From CAVTQY01 sp963736975 (GTDB lineage: Bacteria > Pseudomonadota > Alphaproteobacteria > Acetobacterales > Acetobacteraceae), in the NCBI GenBank assembly GCA_963736975.1, contig CAVTQY010000001.1:3844001-3908000 (forward strand): DNA of 64,000 bases, written 5' to 3'. A model generated the notes under the pieces. The model was not told the DNA's origin, did no database searches, and worked only from the letters and a program-made list of their open reading frames with translations. A program made the translations under genes and the position numbers. Of this stretch, positions 42,738 through 50,337 are shown piece by piece; positions within the stretch are counted from its first letter, which is position 1; each line of letters opens with the position of its first letter.

Positions 42738-43037
42738 ATGCTAATTATGACGGTTTCCAACAACGACCGCCTCGAATTCCGGTTCGGGCAAACGGGCGAA
42801 GTGCACCGCGTCCGCTGCAAGCTTCTCGATAAGGGACGAATGCAGCTTCTAGCAGTCGAGGCACGCTCGCACCTTTACAAACAGCTTGCCCTCTTGAAGG
42901 ACGGAGCTTTCTGCGATGTCTGGCCTGGTGTTCGGCTCAGGTACTATCAGAATCAGAAAGGCATATGGAAAACGGCCTTCAATTTGGACCCATCTGTAGA
43001 GGTCGAAAGGTACCCGGGTTTCTCGGAAGCGGCCTGA
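42738..43037 (+). CDS. Hypothetical protein
   Basis: 99 residues from the ATG at 42738, with AAGAGGAG 7 nt upstream; the strong site supports it. The chain is beta-rich and slightly basic (LEFRFGQTGEVHRVRCKLLD, GVRLRYYQNQKGIWKTAFNL). It faces away from the helicase operon. No family recognised. Confidence 0.5.
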   Translation: MLIMTVSNNDRLEFRFGQTGEVHRVRCKLLDKGRMQLLAVEARSHLYKQLALLKDGAFCDVWPGVRLRYYQNQKGIWKTAFNLDPSVEVERYPGFSEAA

Positions 43038-43075
43038 GAGGTCCAGCGAGGCGGCTGCGGCGAGGGCGGCTCGAG

Positions 43076-43258
43076 CTAAGATTTCCTTCCGTTACGATCT
43101 CCCTCCCCTGCTCGCTCGCCAGCACTTAGCCGAGCAACGCCGATGAAGGCGAGGTCAGGATGCGCGTTGAACAGCTCGCGGATCGCACGCTCGATGCGCC
43201 CTGGCCCTCTACTCATTCGCCTGTTGCCTTCGGATCGCAGCGGTGAGCGGGCCGCCAT
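43076..43258 (-). CDS. Small protein downstream of the helicase
   Basis: 60 residues, or 46 if started at the internal ATG 43216 (MSRGPGRIERAIRELFNAHP, DLAFIGVARL). The helical RIERAIRELFNAHPD segment resembles the N-terminus of short phage proteins. It ends the leftward replication-type operon. Confidence 0.4.
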   Translation of the reverse strand: MAARSPLRSEGNRRMSRGPGRIERAIRELFNAHPDLAFIGVARLSAGERAGEGDRNGRKS

Positions 43259-43332
43259 TTCGCTTCACCCATAGCTCCGCCCTCCGCGTCTCCAAGAATG
43301 CGATGAAATTGAAACGGGTTGTGCCGGGGTGG

Positions 43333-46014
43333 TCAGCCATCGGGCGGGTGTTCCATCCGATAGGCGCTTTCCGGCGTCAGCCCAGCGTGGATCGGTGCAG
43401 ACGCGGGCTCCGCGCGGGAAGTCATCCCGGGAGCCGGGAAAATACCTTGATTTCCGGGCTCCGGGACCACTTCCCGGCCGTGGGTGAAGGGCAGCGCCAG
43501 CCACCGCACAACCTCGCCGTGCTCGGCTTCTACCGCAGCTTTGATGGTAGCCTCGGCACCACTCGGCGCGATCGCCGTCCGCAGTTTCATGCCCTGGCCG
43601 CGCACCTGATAGAGAAACTCGCTCCAGGGCTGCCGGTCGTGGCGTACGACTGCCCGCACTGCCTCCCGCGCGTCCTCGATCCGGCCGCGCACATGCTCCG
43701 CCGCCTTGGCCGAGCGGAACAGGTCCTTGCGGAAGGCCGCCATGTCCGGGGGGTTCAGCCACACCGAGTAACCCGCCACCATGCGCACCAGCCGGTCAGG
43801 CCGCACCTCTCGCCAGGGACGGACGTCGAGCCCCGGAAATGGCAAGGCGGTATTCCCGAACTGCCACAGCACCGCCGGCGTGTTGGCTGTGCGTTCCAGC
43901 GGCCGGAGCCGGCCCGCGGCCTGAATGATCGAGGTATCATAGATCCCGCGATGCACCGCATCAGCGGCCGGATCGGCGTACGCCATGACCTCGACCGGCA
44001 CTGCGGCGCCGGAGCAGAGCAGCCCGGCCCGCGTGACCCGCTCCGGCGGGGCTGCGATCACCGCACCGCCGCCGCGCGCTGCAGCGATCGAAGCGACCTC
44101 CTCCGGCGCAGGGAAGGCGCCGCCAATCACGAAGGCCGATTCGACGTGCCCGTGCTTGTCACTGCCGGCGACGTCGCCGAAATGCGCGGTCTCAATGCCG
44201 GGCATGCCGGCGAAGGCGTCCTCACACGCCTTGTGGGTCACCACCAGGGCGGATGACTGGCCGAGCGTGGCCACGCTGATGAAGTCGCGCAGCTCCGCCA
44301 GGCGCTTCGGATGCCGTGCCAGGACGGACTTACCGAACCCGCCGATGACCTGATGCACGGCGACATGCGGCCATGCCGCCCGGGGTGCCTCGGCCAGCTC
44401 GGCATCGGGGAATATGCGGCGCACATCCTCGATGCGGCCCGTCGCGTTCAGCATCAACACCGGCAAATCCGCCAGCCACGCGGCCGGCTCCCGTTGGCCG
44501 CGCACGGTCAGCACCGTTTGCGATCCACTGCGCCGCAGGTCGAGGCGCACGGAAACCAGCCCGGCGGCCGGTGCTCCTTTCGTCAATATCGCTTCCAACG
44601 CGTAGGTCAGCGCAGCGATGCGCGGAAGCTGGCCGTTGATCGCCGCCGCGCGGGCCGCTTCCTTGCGTGCTTCCGGGTCCATGCCGGGCTGCATCGCGAC
44701 TGGCACCTTGCGCTCCCAGCTCTCCTTTCGCATTCGCGCCGGCGCATCCGATACCGCCGTGAAGCCCGCCGCGCGCAAGGCATCGGCCGTCGGATAGTTG
44801 TCGATGCAACTGCGTGCCGCCTCGCGCACCATGTCATAGAGATGCTGCAGCGCCGCCGTCGCTTGTGCATCCGGGGAGCCGGTTTCATCGAGCCGCGGGA
44901 ACTTCGCGAGCGACTCCGGCGCCAGAGTGTCGAGCGTCAGGTCGAAAATACGATCGCCAAGCGCGGTGAAGCCTTCATCGACGATGACCCAGGCCACGCC
45001 CTCCAGCAGCTCGCGCGGCAACGGCTCGAACAGGTAATTATGCGCCGCGATCACCAGGTCGGCCGCCGCGGCCCGGGCCAGGCCGCCGAAATAGCCGTCT
45101 GTCGCGCAGGAGCCGAAACGCCAGTCGCACCGGCGCCCCCCGGCATCGGGACCACAGACCGCGGTGCGGATGTCAGCTCCGGCCTGCTGTGCAAGCGTCA
45201 CGGCTTCCAGATTGCAGCACGGCTGATCCGGTTTGGCGGGATCGCCGCGCCCTCGGAACAGCGCGGCGTTGATTCCCTCCGCTTGCGCCCGGCCGAGGAT
45301 CTCCCGGCCCAGCCGGTGCGCGGGAACCAACATCACGCCGCGGTGCGGCAGTCCCGCCGCTTTGCGCCCCTCCGACCGAGCATTGAATTGCGTCAGCGTG
45401 ATCCCGGTCTTGCGGCTGCCGGTTTCCGCGGTGAGCAGGTTGCGCGGCCGGTGAGGCGCATCGACCGCACCGGAAGCGGCGGCCTCGGCGCGGGAGAAGA
45501 AACGTGCGCTATGCCGCAAAACCGAGGCATGCACCTCAGCCGCCCTGGCGCTCGGCAACGGGCCGGGCGGCGCGATCTCCGGCTCCGGGTCCGGAAACAG
45601 GGAGCCCGGAAGCCGCAACGCTTCGGGGCCGCCGTCGAGGAGATTCCAGCGCGTGACCGCTTCCGCCGCCGTGGCGGCATCCGGTGCGCCGGCCAGCTCG
45701 TCCAACTTGTCGGCGCGATACTCGGCCGCGAGCAGCGCGCGACCCCAGGCCGCACTGAGCCGCTCCCGCTTCAGCCTCAGATCGGTGAGCCGGCGGCGCG
45801 TGTCAGCGTCGGCCGAGCCATGCGCCAGGTCGTGCTCGGCTTCGAAGATCGCCGTATCCAGGTCGGCGGCCAGGCGCTCCTCGATCTCCCCTGCCGCCAG
45901 TGCGGGGTCATCCGCGAGGGCAGCGGCATAGGCTGCGAGCTCATCCAGCGAAGGCGCCTCGCTCTCGCCGGCGAGCCACGCCTCCGCGGTGTCGGCGACC
46001 GCGGCGGCGCTCAT
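43333..46014 (-). CDS. SF2 helicase of XPD/DinG type with Fe-S-like cysteine cluster
   Basis: 893 residues. An N-terminal 190-residue helical region precedes a variant Walker A (NLLTAETGSRKTGITL, residues 193-207). A cysteine cluster (C266, C267, C287, C296, C303) follows before the ARAAAADLVIAAHNYLF strand, as the Fe-S domain does in XPD/DinG helicases. Walker B-like VAWVIVDEGF lies near 341-349. A motif-III-like VLMLNATGR lies near 519, ALVVTHK and HFGDVAGSDKHG near 590-620, and motif VI QAAGRLRP at 698-705. It probably unwinds DNA. The start overlaps the Toprim gene stop as ATGA, so the two are made together. Confidence 0.75.
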   Translation of the reverse strand: MSAAAVADTAEAWLAGESEAPSLDELAAYAAALADDPALAAGEIEERLAADLDTAIFEAEHDLAHGSADADTRRRLTDLRLKRERLSAAWGRALLAAEYRADKLDELAGAPDAATAAEAVTRWNLLDGGPEALRLPGSLFPDPEPEIAPPGPLPSARAAEVHASVLRHSARFFSRAEAAASGAVDAPHRPRNLLTAETGSRKTGITLTQFNARSEGRKAAGLPHRGVMLVPAHRLGREILGRAQAEGINAALFRGRGDPAKPDQPCCNLEAVTLAQQAGADIRTAVCGPDAGGRRCDWRFGSCATDGYFGGLARAAAADLVIAAHNYLFEPLPRELLEGVAWVIVDEGFTALGDRIFDLTLDTLAPESLAKFPRLDETGSPDAQATAALQHLYDMVREAARSCIDNYPTADALRAAGFTAVSDAPARMRKESWERKVPVAMQPGMDPEARKEAARAAAINGQLPRIAALTYALEAILTKGAPAAGLVSVRLDLRRSGSQTVLTVRGQREPAAWLADLPVLMLNATGRIEDVRRIFPDAELAEAPRAAWPHVAVHQVIGGFGKSVLARHPKRLAELRDFISVATLGQSSALVVTHKACEDAFAGMPGIETAHFGDVAGSDKHGHVESAFVIGGAFPAPEEVASIAAARGGGAVIAAPPERVTRAGLLCSGAAVPVEVMAYADPAADAVHRGIYDTSIIQAAGRLRPLERTANTPAVLWQFGNTALPFPGLDVRPWREVRPDRLVRMVAGYSVWLNPPDMAAFRKDLFRSAKAAEHVRGRIEDAREAVRAVVRHDRQPWSEFLYQVRGQGMKLRTAIAPSGAEATIKAAVEAEHGEVVRWLALPFTHGREVVPEPGNQGIFPAPGMTSRAEPASAPIHAGLTPESAYRMEHPPDG

Positions 46015-47351
46015 GGGGCATCCCCCGCCAGCGATCGATGCTCATTGAGCCGTAACGTGGCCCTGATATAGCCGCTGTCTGTAGTGAATAACGGTGTCGG
46101 GGGGGCAAGCCCCACCTTCGGCTGCGGCAGCAGCTCGCGCAACTTCGGCAGGTCTTTCAGCGCAGACTGGAGCGACGATTGCGCCCGTTCCTGTGCGTCG
46201 TGCAGCGCCGCCAGCGCTTCCTCGACGGCCGCGTGTGCGGTGTCGATCTCCTGGCATGCAGTGGCATGGGCCGGATGCGCTTGCAGCACGCTGTCTGCGT
46301 CCCGCAGCAATCGCTCTCTCGCGTCCCGCACCCGTTTATAGAGGGTGCGGTCATAAAACGGACGCGCCGCCTCGCTCGCTAATTGTTCGATGGCGCCAGG
46401 GTGTAGGGCGAGCAGTGCGTCGATCTCCGTCTGCTCGCGACCCATAACTTCGCGCCAGCGATCGGCGCGTTGCTCAGTCGGCTTCAGCGGTGTGGACGGC
46501 AGATCAAACCCGACCACCTGATCCAACGTCAGGGCAACCGGATGCACCTCAATTTGCAGCTCGGGAAATTCCAAATCGCGCAGTGCTTGCAGCTTGCGTG
46601 CAATGCTGATCGGCATTTGCCTGCCGGCCGGATCGAAGTCGGAAAAGTAGAGGACGACAGCAGGCCGGCCGTCCTCATTCGCCCGGCTCGCTATGCCGTG
46701 GATGAGCGTGTCCGATAGCTCACCGGTCGGTAACAGCAGTTCCGCGCCGATCGCCTGCGCGACGCCGCGCAGCTCGCTGCCCAGCGAAACCTTTTCGCCG
46801 ATCAGGATTAGCCGGTACGGCTGGCGTGTGGCCCGGAAACCATACGTGCTGACACGGGGGTGCAAGTGGAGTGCAGTGGCGAGCTCGATCGCGGCACCGC
46901 TACAGGCGATGCACCAACCGACCGCACCACCGCCGTACTCCTCTCGCTCATATAGCTCAGGCTCGGCGTTGCGCTCGTCAACAATGCGATGAAACGGTAC
47001 GTAGCCCAGCCATCGTGCCGCTTTCGCAGCCTCATCGGCGAGCCACTCCCAACATTTGTCGGTGTTGATGTAGATCCGGCCATCATGCGGCTTGATTACG
47101 TCGCCGCACGCAACGCACCGGTAGTGCAACCCACGCAGGTGGATCGTCGCGCCGCGTGGCACAAACCTGGCAACCTGTGCGGCGAACCATTCTGCATTGC
47201 GATGCCCGGCCACTGTGTCGAAGCGGTACGGATCACGCTTCTTTTCCAGCACCGTCAGATCGGCCAGCGACAAGCCGGCTTCGACTCTCGCGGCCTCGAT
47301 TACACTGCGCAGCCGTCCACGGCCGTTGACCGCGGCGCTCACGCCGCGCAC
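46011..47351 (-). CDS. Spo11/topoisomerase VI A-like Toprim protein
   Basis: 446 residues. A winged-helix region carries the candidate catalytic Tyr77 in TIHLRGLHYRCVACG, followed by WLADEAAKAARWLGYVPFHR. The Toprim domain has Glu186 in YRLILIGEKVSLGSELRGVA and the D-x-D pair Asp238/Asp240 in VVLYFSDFDPAGRQMP. A long C-terminal coiled coil (about residues 345-410) follows. These are the marks of Topo VI A subunits and Spo11. No B subunit (GHKL ATPase) gene is near. Lone A-type proteins (called Mini-A) are known from mobile elements; pairing with an Fe-S-type helicase is unusual. It may nick or cleave DNA for replication. Confidence 0.75.
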   Translation of the reverse strand: MRGVSAAVNGRGRLRSVIEAARVEAGLSLADLTVLEKKRDPYRFDTVAGHRNAEWFAAQVARFVPRGATIHLRGLHYRCVACGDVIKPHDGRIYINTDKCWEWLADEAAKAARWLGYVPFHRIVDERNAEPELYEREEYGGGAVGWCIACSGAAIELATALHLHPRVSTYGFRATRQPYRLILIGEKVSLGSELRGVAQAIGAELLLPTGELSDTLIHGIASRANEDGRPAVVLYFSDFDPAGRQMPISIARKLQALRDLEFPELQIEVHPVALTLDQVVGFDLPSTPLKPTEQRADRWREVMGREQTEIDALLALHPGAIEQLASEAARPFYDRTLYKRVRDARERLLRDADSVLQAHPAHATACQEIDTAHAAVEEALAALHDAQERAQSSLQSALKDLPKLRELLPQPKVGLAPPTPLFTTDSGYIRATLRLNEHRSLAGDAP

Positions 47352-47761
47352 TCCGCAGCGTCATACAGTTTCCGAAGAAGCGATCTCAGAACCTGCGCCT
47401 GGCGCTCGCTCAAGCGCCGGAAGCCGAGCAGGCTGCGGACGAAGCTCAGCTCCCATTCTGTCAGCACGCTCGCGCCCTGGCTGGCGCAGAAGCTCGCGGC
47501 CCGGCGCCAGTCGGCCGAGAAATCCGGGCGGGCCGCATCCGAGGGCCGCTCGAACTCCGGCGGCGGAGACGTCAGCACGTCGCGCCAGGCCAGCCCGCGT
47601 TGCTGCATGAATCGCGTTGCAGCCAAGGCAGCTGCATCCCGCTCCCCGGAGAAGCTGAAAGAGAGGCGACCGAGGATTGCGGCCAAGCGTTCGCGGTCGT
47701 TAGCAGTCAGGGCATGCGAGGTGTTCGGCCGCATGACCTTGATGCGCCGACCGACTGACAA
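47339..47761 (-). CDS. Hypothetical protein of the replication-type operon
   Basis: 140 residues from a TTG at 47761, or 131 from the ATG at 47734 (MRPNTSHALTANDRERLAAI). LGRLSFSFSGERDAAALAAT, RFMQQRGLAWRDVL is a motif I associate with short proteins near phage or plasmid replication genes. It overlaps the Toprim gene start by 13 nt, so the products are coupled. No enzymatic motif. Confidence 0.6.
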   Translation of the reverse strand: MSVGRRIKVMRPNTSHALTANDRERLAAILGRLSFSFSGERDAAALAATRFMQQRGLAWRDVLTSPPPEFERPSDAARPDFSADWRRAASFCASQGASVLTEWELSFVRSLLGFRRLSERQAQVLRSLLRKLYDAAECAA

Positions 47762-47770
47762 CTCCGCGAC

Positions 47771-48073
47771 CTACTGAGCTGCCTCTTTTGCAAGGCGGCG
47801 CGCACGGCGAGCGGCCATAGCATCGCGGGGTAACATGCGGCAGCGGTTGCTTACCTCGCGGATCTCTCTCCTTGTCCACCGGGGGGTGCGCGGCGCGGGA
47901 TAAAAGGGCAGAGGCAAGTCGCCGCTCTCGACCCCGCGCCACACTGTAGGAATGGAAATACCCAAAATTAGCGCAACAATGCGGACGTCGATCGCCTCGT
48001 CACCATCATCGGGATCGGAGATGACAACCGCTCTCTTGCCTCTCTTGCCTAACCCGCAGCTGGGAATCGACAT
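47771..48073 (-). CDS. AlpA/excisionase-type regulator
   Basis: 100 residues from the ATG at 48073. DVRIVALILGISIPTVWRGV, ESGDLPLPFYPAPRTPRWTR, REIREV is an AlpA-type winged HTH that reads recombination or prophage-like promoters. It precedes the Toprim/helicase genes and lies close to the integrase, the layout of P4-like satellites and islands. Longer in-frame start at 48106 is possible. Confidence 0.75.
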   Translation of the reverse strand: MSIPSCGLGKRGKRAVVISDPDDGDEAIDVRIVALILGISIPTVWRGVESGDLPLPFYPAPRTPRWTRREIREVSNRCRMLPRDAMAARRARRLAKEAAQ

Positions 48074-48168
48074 CGTACGAAGCCCCAAAAAGTCAGGGCA
48101 CTTCAATTACTCGCATCTCGCGCCTCGATGTGACCCAGAAAGTCAGTGGATGTTTTTTGGGTCAGGAA

Positions 48169-48858
48169 TTACGGTCCCGGCACGAACCGCCGCCTGTCAC
48201 GCTCGACAGCTTCCCGCGCCATCACACGAACCAGCTTGTAAATCATTTCCACCACCGATATCCGGGTATCGTCAGGCAGGACGTCGTTTATAGCCTTCTG
48301 AAAATCCCACATCCGACGCCGATCAGCGTAATAACCTTCGGTCTCCTGTAGACTTTCGAACGCCCTCGATGCTTTTACTATCGGATTGCTTTCCAGTGCA
48401 GCACGCCATGCTCGAAATCGCTCATCGAAGGCGCGAACTCCCCTTTCGAGCTCCATTAGTTTCTGGCGGGTCGGTTCCGGTATCAGTCCGGGCTCAGCAA
48501 GCCAGTCACGTTCACGGACAGCCTCCCATTCTCGAAGTCTGGCTTGCTCTATCGCGAACTTATCACGAGCCCATTTCGGGACCTCAAACCCGGAGGCCTC
48601 AGCGGCAGAGATTGCCAACTCGAGCAGCGCAAGCGGGGCAAAGTAGCGGGTCGCCTCGTGCAGACGCTCACGAACCTGCTTTGGCTCAGGTACGATAACT
48701 TTCTCCCTGGTCACGAACGCACGAATTGCGCGATCCAAGGAGTAGCCTTCAAACTTCTCCGTACCCAGCCACAGCAGCAAGACTCTCGAAACACGCTCCG
48801 AATCGTCGATTTTGGGTCGCCCTCGGGGGCTCGATTTTGCTGCTGATTCGGTAGCCAT
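48169..48858 (-). CDS. Hypothetical helical protein
   Basis: 229 residues from the ATG at 48858, with GAGGAGG 9 nt upstream. N-terminus basic (SSPRGRPKIDDSERVSRVLL), then long charged helices (FAIEQARLREWEAVRERDWL, MELERGVRAFDERFRAWRAA). The RGRPKIDDSER segment could be an AT-hook-like DNA contact. No known family. It is the first gene after the integrase on the same strand. Confidence 0.55.
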   Translation of the reverse strand: MATESAAKSSPRGRPKIDDSERVSRVLLLWLGTEKFEGYSLDRAIRAFVTREKVIVPEPKQVRERLHEATRYFAPLALLELAISAAEASGFEVPKWARDKFAIEQARLREWEAVRERDWLAEPGLIPEPTRQKLMELERGVRAFDERFRAWRAALESNPIVKASRAFESLQETEGYYADRRRMWDFQKAINDVLPDDTRISVVEMIYKLVRVMAREAVERDRRRFVPGP

Positions 48859-48902
48859 CAAAAAGTCCTCCTCGTGTTAGTGCGCAAACGTGTCTGCGGG
48901 AG

Positions 48903-50135
48903 TTACTCCACGCATGAGCAAAGAACATGAGCTTCAACAAGCGACTCAACGTGGTTCTGCCATCTCGTAAGTGCAGCGGCGGCTTCTGCCGAATAGTCGT
49001 AGCGGTCGTACGTTTGTTCCAGTCGTGACCGGCCGCTGATATGATTGAGTGCTGCCTCAGCTGCGGCAGAAGATACGCCCAACCTGGACATCCCGCTTCG
49101 CGCCGTGCGTCGAAGATCGTGCCAACGCCAATCGGTAACACCAGACAGCTCGTCCAATCGGAGCTTCAGTTTTGAGAAGCCCCGGAAACCACTTCCGTCG
49201 ATCGCGCCGAGCAATTTGTAATTCGCGCCTGCTCCCGGCTCTGGCCAAATTGAGGCCAGCTCGTCCATCAAGAGCGAATGCAGCGGGATCGCTATACTTT
49301 GACGGTTTTTGCTCCGGCTAGCCGGGATAACCCACCGAGCCGCCTCGAGATCAACTTCACCGATAGCGATATCCGCAACTTCCAATTGCCGAGCTGCGGT
49401 CAGGATCAGCAGTCGGACGAAAGTTCGCGGTTTCGGCCTCAAGGCCTCGCTGGCGAACCACACGTTGCGCAATTCACCATCGGTCAAGATGCGGGCGCGG
49501 CTCGCAACCCGGGGCGCAATCGTTGCTAGACCTTTCCGGGGAAGAACATTTGCTGCCACCCAGCCGTGCGCTTCGGCGTGGTTAAGGAAAGACGAGCAAA
49601 GGCTGTAAAGCCAGGTCGCAGTGGCCGGCGCAGTCCTGCGCGCCGCGGCGATCAGCGACACCCAATCAGCTCGGCCGGTTTCGTTGAGCAATCGGTTTCC
49701 GAGTTTGGGCTCGATGACCTTGGTGCACAGCCGTTCCACCTCGGCGAGATACCGCGCAGACCAGGCCCCCTGACGAGCGTTGCGCCATTGGGCTAACAGC
49801 GCCGGGACCGTAGGTTGACCGTTCCGGGCTGCCCGGTCACGCCGAGCTTGCCGCTTTTGTTCGCTGGGGTTGATGCCAGCCGCGATCTGGCCGAGTGCCA
49901 GCCGCGCTTGCTTTCGCGCGGCAGCAACCCCAACGGCGGGCCAACGGCCTATCGTGGACCGGACCCGCTGGCCATCCGCGGTCCGGGCGCGAACTGACCA
50001 GGTGCACACGCCGGTGCTGGTGAGTTGCAGGATCAGCCCAGGAGCGGTCGCGTCCCACAGCTCAAGGCGCCCGCGGAGGGGTGGCCGTAGGGCCCGCAAC
50101 ATGGCATCGTTGATATCCACCTGCATGAGCTTCAC
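48903..50135 (-). CDS. int: Tyrosine integrase of the second element
   Basis: 410 residues. An N-terminal DUF4102-type arm-binding domain (LELWDATAPGLILQLTSTGV, GRWPAVGVAAARKQARLALG) and a SAM-like core domain precede the catalytic domain with Arg in TAARQLEVADI, Lys in ASRSKNRQS, HxxR in WRWHDLRRTARS, His in LNHISGRS and Tyr in EQTYDRYDY. P4-integrase subfamily. It starts 150 bp from the right att repeat and reads away from it, as expected for an enzyme acting at a tRNA gene. Intact. Confidence 0.92.
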   Translation of the reverse strand: MKLMQVDINDAMLRALRPPLRGRLELWDATAPGLILQLTSTGVCTWSVRARTADGQRVRSTIGRWPAVGVAAARKQARLALGQIAAGINPSEQKRQARRDRAARNGQPTVPALLAQWRNARQGAWSARYLAEVERLCTKVIEPKLGNRLLNETGRADWVSLIAAARRTAPATATWLYSLCSSFLNHAEAHGWVAANVLPRKGLATIAPRVASRARILTDGELRNVWFASEALRPKPRTFVRLLILTAARQLEVADIAIGEVDLEAARWVIPASRSKNRQSIAIPLHSLLMDELASIWPEPGAGANYKLLGAIDGSGFRGFSKLKLRLDELSGVTDWRWHDLRRTARSGMSRLGVSSAAAEAALNHISGRSRLEQTYDRYDYSAEAAAALTRWQNHVESLVEAHVLCSCVE

Positions 50136-50287
50136 CCCGTCGTAACGGCTGCCGGGGGTCCATGGGGGGTCCGAAAACCGTGCGATGCCGTGATATCATA
50201 AGAGGCGGTGTGATACTAGATGGAGGGCCAAAGTCTTGACCTCGCTACCAGAGGTGCTATTTGGTGAGCTTGTTGCTGGGCATCTCC

Positions 50288-50337
50288 TCAGGCGCATAAC
50301 CTGAAGGTCAGAGGTTCAAATCCTCTCCCCGCAACCA
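50288..50337 (+). repeat. Right att repeat: 3' part of an initiator tRNA
   Basis: 50 bp beginning TCAGGCGCATAACC, 49 of 50 identical to 32933-32982. The only difference is G for T just before CAT, i.e. at the universally conserved U33 of the anticodon loop, so this copy cannot be part of a working tRNA. The repeat also codes for the last residues and stop of the serine recombinase. Confidence 0.9.

Noticed and set aside
44311..46071. 586-codon plus-strand frame opposite the Fe-S-type helicase
   Set aside because: Arg/Gly/Gln-rich shadow of a high-GC gene; no domain, and the minus strand shows ordered helicase motifs.
33254..50135. Intact prophage
   Set aside because: No terminase, portal, major capsid or tail genes were recognised despite a prohead protease and integrase.
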